64,000 nucleotides of DNA from Centroberyx gerrardi (lineage: Eukaryota > Chordata > Actinopteri > Beryciformes > Berycidae): NCBI RefSeq assembly GCF_048128805.1, contig NC_136000.1:19038946-19102945 (forward strand), given 5' to 3'. A model generated the notes under the pieces. That model saw nothing but the letters and a program-made list of their open reading frames with translations. It had not been told where the DNA came from and made no database searches. The first letter of the stretch is position 1; each line of letters begins with the position of its first letter. Position numbers and translations under genes: made by a program. Below, in pieces: positions 12,101-23,013 of this stretch.

Positions 12101-15100
12101 AAACAGTGAGGTTGTGCTGTACAATCACTTTTAAAACAACCAGGAGGCGTTGTTTGACATGACGTGAAGCGTACTCACATATCCCTGTAACAGAAAAAGA
12201 AAGAACACAAATATTCCAGAAATCTTTTAGTTTTAATCAGTAATATTACGTGATGATAATAATTAAAGGGCATTAAGTAATCTAAACCTTTTATCGACCT
12301 CAGAGCAGAGATCCAACAAAATTGTTGAGTGAAGTGGTATCGCAATGCAAAATATTGTAATGATAATACTGTTTTGCCATTTGCTTTTGGCTTGAGAACT
12401 AAGTCTGCAGCTTCATTCGCTCATAGTACCGTCATTGAGCAGTTAGGGGCAGGAAAGTGCGTTTTGAAAGCCAGAAATCTCAACACCTGGCAGAGTAATC
12501 ATTGAGTCACTGGTATCAATCAACAACCTTGTCAACCCCCTGCAGATATATTATGGTCATTTTGTGCTATGGGGCAGTAAAATCGTACTTACTGCACCTT
12601 TAAATGTTATTTAACAGTAGCTAAACGAAGTGGTTGCTAAGCGACACCGTAAGTACTGGTATGAGTGGGGATTTTCGGTCATTGCATTAATATTTAAATG
12701 AACTGTTATGCAGTCACTTGAAGTTTATTGAGTATTTTATGATTGCTTCCAACCTGACTCATCCAATCAGAACTTGGGAGCAGAACTGTCCATTTGGTAA
12801 CTTCAGTGAAAAGTTTCTGATTTATACTTAATGCAGAACATAAAAAAAAAAGTCCTCAAAATGAAAACACCTGGCAGAATGCCTCATGTGATTGTTCTGC
12901 TATGCTGGCTTGCCTTTTCTGCTTCAGAATGACTTGGAGCAGGTGTTGCGTCAGATTGGGGATAAGGACCAGAAGATCCAGAACCTGGAGGCTCTGCTGC
13001 AGAAGAGTAAGGACATTGTGAGCCAGCTGGAGGCGGAGAGAGAAGACCTGTGTGCCAAGATCCAGGCTGGGGAGGGAGAGACGGCGGTGCTCAACCAGCT
13101 AAAAGAGAAAAACCACACACTACAAGAACAGGTGGATGCAGACACACACACACACAGACACACACACTCCACTCAGAAGTCCACTGCCATGTTGCAGGAA
13201 TGCAGACTCACTCTGATATTATAGTGCAAAGGACTACATACATACGCACACACATACACACAGACAAAGAAATGTACTGTCACAGCTTAAAACTGCAGTG
13301 GAAAATGTGAAAAAGTAGCATCATAAAGAAACGCTGCTAGTACATGGAACAATCAGTCATAATGTGAGTTTATAACCTATTCTGTATATGGGGGATTTAA
13401 AGGTGACCCACTTGACAGACAAGCTGAAGAACCAATCAGAGAGCCACAAGCAGGCCCAGGATAACCTCCACGAGCAGGTCCAGGAGCAGAAGACCCTGCT
13501 GCGTTCGGCTCAGGACCGAGCCCAGACCCTGGAGACCTCCGTCACTGAACTCACCACCCAGCTCACAGACAGCAAGGAGAAGGTGGCCCAGCTGGACACT
13601 CAGGTAACCCTGTGAACAACATGTATGAATGGCATATATTGAATAACTTAGTGGTGCAATTGATAATATTCATTTGCATGTTTTTATAGACTATAAGATC
13701 TGATCCAAACATATTGTCCTACAGAGAACAGTTATTTTTTAACAATGAGAATGACAATCTGTGTTGATTTTTTCCCCCCTTAGCTGAAGGCCAAGACAGA
13801 GATGTTGCTGTCGGCGGAGGCAGCCAAGGCTGCTCAGCGGGCCGACCTGGAGAACCACCTGGAGACCGCCCAGCATGCACTACAGGACAAGCAGCAGGTC
13901 AGCGCCCTCTCAGGGCTACTGATGTTGAAATTTGACTAAAACATGGCACAGAGCCCCTTGTTATGCGCCATGTTTCTGAAGATTTTTGAATTATTTCTGA
14001 ATAGGAAGACTTAACCTGGTTTGTAAAGATCTGTGCAACAGGTGATTGATTCATTGTGTTGCGTTGTCTTCCCTTTCCTCCTCTCTTCTCCTCTTCTCTC
14101 CTCTTCTGTATCCTGCTCCCTCTCCTGTGTAGGAGCTGAGTAAAACTCTGAAGAAGTTGGAGGAGCAGGCCCAGAGGCTACAGGAGAGACAGGAGCAGTG
14201 CATCCAGTTGGAAACCGGTCTGAAGGAATGCAAAGACAAACTACTGACCTCAGAACAGCGTATAGAGCAGTTGGAGGGGCTGAATAAGGTTGGTGTTGAG
14301 TCTTTGGTGTGAAAGTACTTGACAATGTACTGTAAAAGCATGTGTCTACATAACCTTACTTTGTATGCACTGTGTATCCAAGTCTAAACAAGGCATTATG
14401 GCCAAATTAGGATACCAGTAGCCTGTTTCTCATGCCCTGAATATATATGTCTGTGTTTTCTTAAATGAGTCTGGTGTGTTAATCTGTGACAGAAATTGGA
14501 GTCCCAGGTGGTGGAGGTGCAGGCCACACGGGACCAGGTGCAGCAGGAAGTGCAGAAGCTCCAGAAAGAGGGGTCAGAGGTTAAGAGGAAGGTCAAGGAA
14601 GTGGAGCGCCTGCTGAAAACTGAGAAAGCGGGGTGAGATACAGTATACTCGGCCATCAATTTTGTTAAATATCTGACAAAGACTTGCAAGTAAGTAAATT
14701 GCTTATGTGACTGAGTCAAGATTTGAGTGATGGCGCAACCATGTACCAATATTTTGTTTTCTTGTTTGTTCCACTACATTATAATGAATTACTCCTAACT
14801 TACCATACATGTCCTTCCATTGTTAAGGGTTACAACACTACAAGAGGAACTGAAGAAAAAGGCGGGAACTTTGACTGACAGCCAGCAGCAGCTGGAGCGC
14901 TGTGAGCAGGAGAAATCTGCTCTGCAGGTTAACCTGGACAAGGTGACCCAGGAGGGGCAGGCGCGGCAGGCAGAGCTGGACAGGAAGGTCCAGGGCTTGG
15001 CAACAGACTTACTAAAGGCCCAACAGGAGAAAGAGACTCAAGGGAAGGAGCTTGCCTCTACTCAAGGAAGCCTAGCCAAGGCCAACAAGGCACTGAAAGA

Positions 15101-15825
15101 GAGTCAAAGCCAACTGGACAAGGAGAGGAAGAGCCATAAGGCCGCCATGGAGGAGAAGGTAGGTTCAATGAGCTGCAGTCTGTTTCAGGTTCAGCTCAGA
15201 TCAGTACAGTCCTACAATATATTGGGACGTCTTAGCCACATAAATACAACTCCAGTGCAGCTCTCATCTGTTATTTATACTACATATAATCTATCTTACT
15301 ACACTCCTCAGGAAAAGTCTAATGAGAAGGCCAGACAGGAGAGCAATGAGGCCACCACCAAGGCAATGAAAGAAGCTAAAGCACAGATGGAGCAGATGAG
15401 AGAGGTAAGGATATAAAAAAAAAAAAGGAATGAAGCATTACTGTGACAAATGGAACAAATTAAAATCTGGTGTGTGTCTGAAAATGTCAGGCAGAGAAAA
15501 GGTTAAAGACGCAGCTGGCTACGTTAGAAGAGCAGCACTCGAAGACTCAAGAGGCACTGAAAGAGAAGGAGAACGGCGTGCAGAAGCTGCAGGCACAGCT
15601 GAAGACAGCCCAGGGGTCCTTCGAACAGGAGAAGAAGAAGCTGGGGAGCCAAGTGACAGAGTTACAGGAAGTCAATGTCAAGAAGGCAAGCAGCATTCCT
15701 ACCTATTACATGCATCGACAGATTACATCATGCATACTGTAGCTACTGTTATCATACTAACCAATTACCAATATTAACAGTAGTTCCCATCAGCCTGCTG
15801 TGAAGTACTTTCTATTGTGCTCATG

Positions 15826-15863
<38 letters not shown>

Positions 15864-17778
15864 GCTCTCCTCTCCAGGCTGAAGAGGAGAGCAGGCTGAA
15901 GGTGCAGGTGTCGGGTCTGGGCCAGGAGCTGGCGTCTGCGAAGAGCCAGACAGCAGAGCTGCAGAAGGCCTTAGAGCAGAGCCAGGGCGGCCTCACCAAG
16001 CTGCAGTCTGACTACTACGGCAAGGAGTCCGAGGCCTCTGCGCTGCGTCAGGACCTCAAGGTCGGTTTATTTGGGGATGGGGTGGGGGTGGGGGTGGGGG
16101 TGAGGGCTGATAATGGTGTAAATTAAAAATATGTTATATAGACTGTTGAGTTCATTGGGCATATTATATGATGTAGTATATGATGTGGTAAATGTTGTAT
16201 ATGAAGTATGTATACGACGTAGTATAGGATGTATATGATGTGTGTGTATATATGTAGTATGTATATATGATGTAGTATGTATATGACATGTATTGTATAT
16301 GATGCTATATAATATATACAGTATATGCTGATGCAGGGTATCGATGACTCTAAAGACAGACTGGCAGACTGATGTTAAAGAATAAATATTTGTCTCCCTG
16401 CCCTCCTAGCCAGTGAATGACTGTATGTGACCTCTCTCTCACTGTAGATGTCAGAGGAGAAGCTGAGCGTGGCCCAGGAGGAGCTGGCTGCTAACCGGAC
16501 CCATCAGACAGGCTTGGAGGCTCAGCTCCAGGAACTGAAGACGGGCCGGGCCGCTTTGGAGCAGGAGCTGGCCAAACGGGACCAGAGGCTCCAAAAGCAG
16601 GACCAGGCCCTGAAGGAGCTACAGAAGCAACAGGTCAGGCCGTGACTGACACACACACACACGCTTGCATGACATGATGGATGATGTGACTGAGTTCATG
16701 TCTTCTAAATTGTCTCTACTCACCCAGGGTCTAGCTAAGGAGGCGCTGGACAAGGAGAAGGGCAAAGCAGAGGAGCTGAACAAAGCCAAGAGCGCTCTGG
16801 AAAAGAACAGCACCAGACTGACTTCTGAGCTCAAAGCACTAGCAGAGAAGAGTGAGAAGGTCAGTTACTTTTTTAATAACCTTGCAGATGCGAGACATGT
16901 TGTTTTCTCTGCGAATTTTACTTTTAAAGGAAAAAGAAGTCAATTGAATGAGTTTTTAGGTGCGATGAACATATCATTTATGGACATTGTTTACTCCCGA
17001 AGTCACCAGCACTTAAAAAGAAACACACAGCTGTGCACAGGTTACATACACAGTTTGGATAACTGAATATTTTCCGATCCTGCTTAAAGAAGAAAGCATT
17101 CTCTTACATGCTCTGCTATTAATTGTGAGCCAACTATTACGCACGCAGTTACATATCTGTTGCTTTTCAGGAGCTGGGTGAGTTGCGGGAAGCCAAACAG
17201 CTGTTGATCCAGCAGAAACTGGAGGTGCAGGGCCAGGTGGAGGCAGCACAGGCTGCACTGGAGAAGGAGCAGAAAGACCACCAGGCCACCAGGGACAGCG
17301 TGGCCCAGAGAGAGGAGCAGCTCCATGCCAAAACCAAGGAGGTCCAGGCTCAGCTGGTAGGCTCACCCACCAAATCCACTGAAAACCACCACCGCAAAAT
17401 GTTTCCATATAATGCTGTCTCCATCCATAAGTGTTCTGCTGTAATTTCTGTTCGCTGTGTTTGAATTAGTGGATTAAATATCAGTCACTCCCCTCTCGAA
17501 GATTCATTATGTGAACTTGTCCATGCCTTGCTCCCAAAGGCGGCAGAGAAGCGAGCCAAAGAGGAGCAGGTGAAGCGCGGGGAGGAGGCGGAGGCTAAGA
17601 TGGGCGTGCAGGTGACGGCTCTGAATGAGAATGTGGCTACGCTGAAGAGAGAGTGGCAGGGCAGCCAGCGGCGGGTCAGCGAGCTGGAGAAACAGACAGA
17701 TGAGCTGCGGGGGGAGATTGCTGTGCTGGAGGCCACTGTCCAGAACAACCAGGACGAGAGACGGGCTCTACTGGAGAG

Positions 17779-17821
<43 letters not shown>

Positions 17822-19252
17822 ATCAGCATGTTTGCTTATGCATGCTCATATGCATGATGAGCCGGCCATGTGCAGAATCATTTTTGTGCTTATATTTTTT
17901 CCCTTTATCAACATATCACCCTGCACAGTAATAAATCCCTCATTACTTGAGAAAGATAAAATATGCGTTAAACTGTTGAATGGTTGAGTGGCCTTGAAGG
18001 TCGTGTAAAAGAAAATGAGGTCAGCCGCAGTATTGTCAAGCCTGCAAGTATGATAATTTTAAGCCCTTGATTTTGAAAATAGAATTTGCTGAAAAGTCCT
18101 TGAATTATTTGATGTCTGAACAAGTGCGCTAGTGCTTCATAGGTGCTTGGGTGGAGTGGTGCGTTCATGCAGTGGTTACACCAAAGTGGTGTGGTAGCAC
18201 AGTGTTATTGTAACTATGAGAATCACTGAACAAACTGTTGACCGCTATAGTAAGATAATCACCAAGCTACTTCCTGGTATGTGGATGTACAGTGCACCAA
18301 CCCAGAACTGGCTCCTGCTTGTTTAACTTCTACCATATTGCCTGGTGTACGAGCGCACGTTTCATTTCAGCTTAAAGAGTGCATACTGTAATTCCTCTAA
18401 GCAATGCACATTGCAAAACGCCTTGCAAACCAACCAACCAACAAACACACAGAGCCCAGCTCTTATAGAGGTGCTCCTGAGCATCCATACAATACATGTG
18501 GGCACCCAAGTCAACATTGTTCTGTGGTTGTGTTTTAGGTGCGTGAAGGGTGAGGGTGAAATGGAGAAACTGCAGGCCAAGGTGGTGGAAATGAGGAGGA
18601 AGCTGGACGACACGACAGCAGCCATGCAAGAGCTGGGCAGAGAGAACCAGTCGCTGCAGGTCAGACATCTTGTTGGAGAAACATAGTGTGATTAACAGAC
18701 CATGAACAGTAAAAAGCCATTTACAGTACAGACACCTCTGGCAATGATGTACTCAACAGCTTGTCTCAGAGACTCTTGTTGCAGGTACACATACATTAAG
18801 GCAGATACTCTGACTGTAACTCTTGTCGCTGGTCTCGCCTCTAGATCAAGCAGTCGCAGTCTCTGACCAGGAAGTGGACAGAGGATAACGAGGTGCAGAA
18901 CTGCATGGCCTGTGGGAAGGGCTTTTCTGTCACTGTCAGGAAGGTAAGCTAAGCCTTTGGACGGCTTGTTTACATGCAATGGGATACACCAGTCACACAC
19001 AACCAGAACCATTCAGAACATTTGGTCAGTACAAGTCACAGACTCGCAGGTTTAATAATTATACTACCTGTCTAACCAGTTAACACACTCTCTGACTGAC
19101 TCTCTCTCTCCCCTCCTGTGAATATCCAGCACCATTGCAGACATTGTGGAAACATTTTCTGCGCAGAGTGTTCGGCTAAGAATGCCCTCACCCCCTCCTC
19201 CAAGAAGCCAGTGCGGGTCTGTGAGACGTGCTTCGAGGAGCTCCAGGGCTGA
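1279..19252 (+). CDS. eea1: early endosome antigen 1 (EEA1), 29 coding exons, complete
   Basis: EEA1 is a Rab5 effector and PI3P-binding tether that docks early endosomes before fusion. It is a long parallel coiled-coil dimer on the cytosolic face. Exons: 1279-1302, 3997-4074, 4225-4337, 4986-5040, 5147-5212, 5414-5444, 5531-5635, 5943-6064, 6798-6953, 8431-8547, 10113-10451, 11327-11476, 11914-12033, 12928-13131, 13403-13603, 13784-13897, 14133-14288, 14493-14632, 14828-15158, 15312-15404, 15491-15685, 15878-16060, 16448-16633, 16728-16859, 17171-17356, 17540-17778, 18539-18659, 18845-18943, 19130-19252. They sum to 4,179 nt, or 1,392 residues (human 1,411). The protein starts MLRRILQM, has a C2H2 finger at 38-59, heptad-rich Gln/Glu/Lys/Leu sequence from about 65 to 1,320, and a FYVE domain at about 1,330-1,392. 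The start matches the human N-terminus and a GCC precedes the ATG. Intron 21 uses a GC donor. Identity is certain; individual boundaries are hand-made but all phases close. Confidence 0.96.
2128..2330. mobile_element. possible DNA-transposon end fragment
   Basis: The stretch gcggttgccaaagtggggtc followed by tggg resembles the element near 41,190 (gcggtacccaaagtggggtc then cgggg), and a second 'aggggtcca' occurs at about 2,301. Fish hAT-type non-autonomous elements often begin with this kind of 'ggttcccaaa...ggggtcc' end. Only partial similarity is visible, and no target duplication was found. Confidence 0.3.
2783..2820 (+). repeat. (ATTCT)n pentanucleotide microsatellite
   Basis: About five tandem ATTCT units are followed by a broken unit, in eea1 intron 1. 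Confidence 0.85.
3046..3094 (+). repeat. (CA)n microsatellite, eea1 intron 1
   Basis: A run of CA with a few CG interruptions at its 5' side. It lies far from any splice site. Confidence 0.9.
4225..4337 (+). CDS. eea1: eea1 exon 3, N-terminal C2H2 zinc finger
   Basis: This exon encodes residues 35 to 72 of EEA1. The finger ligands are C38, C41, H54 and H59, in the order CPQC...HYELFH. In EEA1 this finger binds active Rab5 and works with the C-terminal Rab5 site and FYVE domain to bridge two endosomes. The exon is 113 nt and ends in a split Arg codon that is completed at 4986. Confidence 0.93.
4447..4926. mobile_element. terminal-inverted-repeat element (MITE-like) in eea1 intron 3
   Basis: The left end tagggctgggagat and the reverse complement of the right end (tagagctgggcaa) match over about 10-13 bases, bounding 480 bp of AT-rich non-coding sequence. 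This is the typical end of fish non-autonomous elements that start 'tagggctgggcgat'. It fills about three quarters of intron 3 and stops 59 nt before exon 4. No clear target-site duplication was found. Confidence 0.6.
6065..6797 (+). other. eea1: eea1 intron 8 with CA repeat at the donor
   Basis: The donor GTACAA runs directly into a (CA)n tract at 6068-6112. The rest of the 733-nt intron has no recognisable feature. Confidence 0.75.
8130..8144 (+). CDS. eea1: candidate 15-nt microexon of eea1 (uncertain)
   Basis: ATTCGTAAACTGGAG encodes IRKLE. It is preceded by a pyrimidine-rich tract of about 80 nt (8045-8126) ending in an AG, and is followed by the donor GTAAAG. Exon 9 ends and exon 10 begins in phase 0, so 15 nt inserts five residues without a frameshift, and IRKLE is compatible with the surrounding coiled coil. 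Human EEA1, as I remember it, joins exon 9 directly to exon 10. It may be an alternative or tissue-specific exon, or chance. Confidence 0.4.
8548..10112 (+). other. eea1: eea1 intron 10, nothing recognised
   Basis: About 1.56 kb without coding similarity. The middle (9,070-9,500) is purine-rich with short G runs. No transposon ends or structured RNA were recognised. Confidence 0.6.
12928..13131 (+). CDS. eea1: eea1 exon 14, highly conserved coiled-coil block
   Basis: Residues 493-560 of the protein. The stretch around QIGDKDQKIQNLEALLQ and QAGEGETAVLNQL is nearly identical to human EEA1 as I recall it, while neighbouring exons such as 11 and 19-21 are much more diverged. The donor is GTGGAT, followed within a few bases by a CA-rich tract. 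Confidence 0.9.
15491..15685 (+). CDS. eea1: eea1 exon 21 with GC donor
   Basis: 65 codons of coiled coil in phase 0. The exon ends AAG and the intron begins GCAAGC. No usable GT donor keeps the frame with exon 22 at 15878, which starts GCTGAAGAG. A GC-AG intron is therefore inferred. Confidence 0.85.
15828..15862 (+). repeat. (GT)n microsatellite abutting eea1 exon 22 acceptor
   Basis: The repeat ends about 15 nt upstream of exon 22 (15878); only the short pyrimidine stretch tgctctcctctccag separates them. Confidence 0.92.
16073..16106 (+). repeat. G-rich tract, quadruplex-prone, eea1 intron 22
   Basis: Repeated GGGGGT units form at least five runs of four or more G on the transcribed-sense strand. 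They begin about 12 nt after the exon 22 donor at 16061. Confidence 0.85.
16135..16335 (+). repeat. degenerate TATATGATGTAG-type minisatellite, eea1 intron 22
   Basis: Imperfect tandem copies of a roughly 12-nt unit (variants of tatatgatgtagta) fill about 200 bp of this intron. Confidence 0.7.
17783..17820 (+). repeat. (GT)n microsatellite fused to eea1 exon 26 donor
   Basis: The donor GTGAGT at 17779 continues directly into (GT)n, so the repeat occupies intron positions from about +5 onward. Confidence 0.92.
17990..18125. repeat. dispersed repeat, copy A
   Basis: The block with 'tgaaaagtccttgaatt' followed by 'gatgtctga' recurs near 22,860. Such 'aaagtccttgaa' units are common in fish genomes. 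It is non-coding and lies in eea1 intron 26. Confidence 0.5.
18845..19252 (+). CDS. eea1: eea1 exons 28-29, FYVE PI3P-binding zinc finger
   Basis: Coding segments are 18845-18943 and 19130-19252. The eight zinc ligands are C1339, C1342, C1355, C1358, C1363, C1366, C1383 and C1386. The three FYVE signatures are present: WTED (W-x-x-D), RKHHCRHCG (the basic patch that contacts PI3P; human has RRHHCRQCG) and RVC. The protein ends ELQG and stop, as in human EEA1. The domain anchors EEA1 to PI3P-rich early endosomes. Confidence 0.96.
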
Positions 19253-19253
19253 T

Positions 19254-19335
19254 TTCCCTCTCACCCCTTTACCCCTACCCTCCCTCCCTCCCTCCCCTTC
19301 CCCTCCACCAAGCCCTCCACCCCCACCCCCCTCCA
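19254..19335 (+). promoter_or_regulatory. eea1: C/U-rich element just after the eea1 stop codon
   Basis: Nearly uninterrupted CCCT and CCCACC units start two bases after TGA. C-rich 3' UTR elements of this kind are bound by poly(C)-binding proteins in other genes. A function here is inference only. Confidence 0.4.
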
Positions 19336-19559
19336 ACGGGCAGAAGAAGGCGTGTCTTGTCAATTTCCATGTGCACTATAACGGACAGACCCGGTGGAAA
19401 GACGCCCATCTTTCTGTGACTACAGTAGTTCAGCTGTGGCTCTGGTGTGGGGGGGCCATGGGATTTTGGAGGCATCAGTCCGGGAACCGACGGTCCTCTC
19501 ACAGCGAAACAGGACGGAACAAGGGGTTTTACTGAGGAGACACACCAGAGCCACGTGAC

Positions 19560-19594
19560 GGGATAGGGCGGGATGGGACGGGATAGGGCGGGAC
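19560..19594 (+). promoter_or_regulatory. eea1: G-triplet tract, quadruplex-prone, in eea1 3' UTR
   Basis: Seven GGG runs are separated by 1-3 nt loops (units GGGATAGGGC and GGGATGGGAC). This is a strong primary-sequence match to an RNA G-quadruplex. Confidence 0.6.
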
Positions 19595-22442
19595 AGTCCG
19601 TATCTGTTTTGTGCCTTTGCTACTCCTGTGGACTGCCAGAGAGCGGAGACAGGGAAAGCTGAACAGCACCATCCATCTCCTCACATCCACATTCGGACCT
19701 CCATCTTGATTTGGCATCATTAGCGTTAGCGAGGTGGCTGGCCGTAAGTGTTCGGCGTACAAGGTTTGACATCAGTTGTCCGGAGGTCTCAGGCAGAGAA
19801 TGACACTGAAAGTGTTTTGGAAGTAAATATTGTAATAGTGGATGTAGTAGTGATGTTGAGAGTCACTGCTGCCCTACAAAGGTAAATGCTAAAAACTGTT
19901 TATTTTGTTAAAAAAACCAAAAAACACAAAAACAAAAATCCTGACTGGCTTATATGGCATATGTGTTGTGTAACTCCCCTGAATCTATCCTCTTCCTATA
20001 TAAGAAATTTAAAAGATCAATTTTATAGCAACTTAAAAAATACAAGTAAAACCAATTAACCAGTAAGTACTGCTTTTGCCTTTTTACCACAACCATTTTT
20101 ACAGCTGCTTTCTTTTTAAGGTACTCTGCAATTCTAGATTTCTGACCAGCTGTGGAAACATTATTTGCATATGATTATTGAATATAAGTTGAAAACATAT
20201 TTAGTATACTGTATAATATACATTTACTAACACATGAACACTAAGGTCAGATTATGTTTTTGAGGAAGCTACTTCAACACAAACAAACAAAATATGATGT
20301 ATGCTTAAACAGAATTTCTCCAGCATATAAACATACTGTATACAGTGAGCCGGGCCAGCACATAGACTAACAAAGCTTGCTAGCTTGTCAGTTGAAGTTA
20401 TAATTGCATGTTTGGGGGCGGGATTTAAAATATGTAAAAAGTAAATAATTTGTTTAAGAAATATGTGAAAAATCAACTTTATTCAGCTTCTGATTGGTGA
20501 AGTACACTAGATACTAGTGTTTGGCAATACTATGTTGTATTGATACAAAGCCAAAGTGAAGTACCTAACTTTGGGGCGATTTTAAGGAACAAAGGTCATA
20601 ATTTGGGGTTATAATTCTTCAGTAGTATAAATTTGACCACATAGCAATCCATCAGATATTGTTATTGATTTGTGTTCCAACTATTTTCTGGACAGGACAG
20701 GAGATCAAGCTTGAAGCCAAAGCAGTTACTGCAGGTTACCTTTGTATGGCAGAGTGGTTGTGTATTTGTTGAAAAGTTAAGTATTCAGCCTATTTCATGA
20801 CCAAAGAATGTCTGCAGGAGGAACATAGGCAAGACGATAGCCTTGAGTCTCTTTCATATTAATTTCAGCAATTTTTTAAAGGAGTCTGTTTGAAAGCTTT
20901 TGAGTTTTAAATCACAAGGTCCTACATTTTATCATGAACACAGGCATGTATGAAGATTCAACAGGTTTTTATGTACAGTTGATTTTGTTGTTGCCGTGCT
21001 ACATTTCTACAAAATGGAATGACTTTTTTTTTTGTTTTGTTTTGCATCTTAATTTCTACAAATCGTGGTGCTTTTCGCAGTCTGATAATGCAGCCATGAA
21101 AGGTGCTTGCATGTTCAGTTTTTTTTTGGTTTTTGTTTTCCTGCTGCCTGTCTCCACTCAACAGCATCGACTACTGCTGGAGCTGTGTGTGCTCTGCTTT
21201 CAAGCAATAACTGTGGCTGTGTGTGACGTGGCTGTAACCAGAGTGTGTTTTGGTGTAGTAACTGGATGTGTGTGCAGTAGGGCTGCTGTGTCGTCTGCCT
21301 GTACAGCTCCTAGATGTATGTTGGCTGCTCAAAAACCTCAGTATCTCTCTCGCACACTCTTCGGGGATGTCAATGCTGATTTCAAGTGCAGCGGTTACTG
21401 TAGGTTCTCTGTACAACCTGTCTGTAACTGAGAACACTGTAGAAGTTGATTCCTTCTTTGTATAATTTATGTTTGCTGTCACATTAATGAGATACTGGTA
21501 AAATCTTTTGTGCAATTGTCTAACGACTGGAGTAGGCTATAAAACTGTAAGCCGAGTGACAATGCGGGCTGTTCAGTTCAGAGCGGCTTGTTTAGGACTT
21601 TGAGGCTTGTCAACTCTTTATCCTTGTATGCTCCGTAGAGAAGAATGTCCATCTCAGTTGCAAGCTTTCACGAGAACACCAGTTACTTTCTGCGTTGCAT
21701 TGATTTTGTTATGTCTACCTCAAATTGGCACAGAAAAGGCACTATTTCTAAACCTTGGAGATCGCAAATATTTTCTCCTTGCCTGCATTTGATCAAGTAT
21801 TTGTGATTGATTTTTTTTCAAGTTGTATAGTCCCTGAAGCCTAGAGAGACGATCTGCACCTTATTGTATTTTGGGCTCATTCATGCAGCTGTCCAAACTC
21901 AGCCACAAACATAGGACCACCAACTTTATACAAGCTTCAGCATTTCTAACCCTAATGTACTTAATTGCTCATTAATACTAAGGCTCTCATAATTATCTTT
22001 GTAAAAAAATGTTTGTTTGTAATGAAAGAAAAAAGAAATATATAACACTTGTGGATATAGAAATACGACCGCAGCGAAACGTGTAGATTCATCAATGTCT
22101 TATTCATTTTTACAAAATGGCACCACAGACCTACAGTACACTGAATTGTGGCTTGTTTCGTGTTGATGTCAATTATCATGCATGATGAATCACTTGGCTC
22201 GTGGCTCACACACTTTCTCCATGTTTTGTGTCTGGACATCATGTGTGGTGGTTGTGAGGGTGTGCCTTAGGCCAGGGTCTTGTAAGTCTCGCTGCCTGTT
22301 ACTAGTGAGCAGTGACACGCACCATGTATTACCAGTGTCAGTGAGTGACGACCTGAACTCACCTGAAGAGAGAAAAGAAAAAATGTAATTTATGTTCACA
22401 TGTACCATTTGATTTTCTAATTCTCCATCATGACTAAAAGTA

Positions 22443-22448
22443 AATAAA
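22443..22448 (+). terminator. eea1: eea1 polyadenylation signal
   Basis: Canonical AATAAA is followed by T- and GT-rich sequence (tatgtttttgtttgcgg at about 22,474-22,490) suitable as a downstream element. A second AATAAA at 22527, after a poly-G run, could serve as an alternative. Confidence 0.6.
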
Positions 22449-22529
22449 ACCTATGTTTCTATTTCTCATGGGTTATGTTTTTGTTTGCGGAAAATGAGAC
22501 GGGCGGGGGGGGGGGGTTTGATTAAAAAT

Positions 22530-22905
22530 AAAACAAGGCTTTAAAAGTTTTGAAAATGAATGGATGGCCTTGAAAGTAGCTGACTTTTTATGAAAATATA
22601 GCACCCAATTTCATCAATATGCCTCATCTCTCTGGATCTCTCCTTCCCAGGATCAACACTTGACTTCCTGAGAAAACCCTATGGTGGATATTTGCTTTAA
22701 TATAGCAGCAGCTTTAAATTGAATGATTTCTTGACTTAAGATTAAGAGTAAGAGTTTATTTAAGAGTAAAAAATTACAACTCTAGAATGTGCAATTTTGA
22801 CCAAAACATGCAAATTCTGAGTTCTTAAATTTCACCAAACAACACCTGTAAAGTCAGTGAAAAGTCCTTGAATTTGATGTCCGAGAGAGTGGGGGAACCC
22901 TGATG
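22530..22905. repeat. dispersed repeat, copy B, between eea1 and plekhg7
   Basis: It contains 'tgaaaagtccttgaatttga' plus 'tgtccgaga', related to copy A near 18,060, and a 'gggggaaccctga' end typical of this fish repeat. It occupies the short gap between the two convergent 3' ends. Confidence 0.45.
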
Positions 22906-23013
22906 AGATGGCTTTAAAAATAGATGAAATCATAAAAGTAAATGAAAAATGTGTGTATTTTCTTTACTGTCCCACACAGGATTCAGAAACAACTCTTACT
23001 ACATAATCAGCAA

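Larger units (their letters stand above)
19253..22465 (+). other. eea1: eea1 3' untranslated region
   Basis: About 3.2 kb with no convincing ORF or intron signal follow the stop codon. The segment opens with a pyrimidine-rich stretch, then a G-rich tract, then AU-rich sequence. It ends near AATAAA at 22443. The exact cleavage site is not visible. Confidence 0.7.

Noticed and set aside
20934..21431. 165-codon open frame in the eea1 3' UTR
   Set aside because: Composition is Phe/Cys/Val-rich from T-rich DNA, with no recognisable domain; it begins far downstream of the FYVE stop codon.
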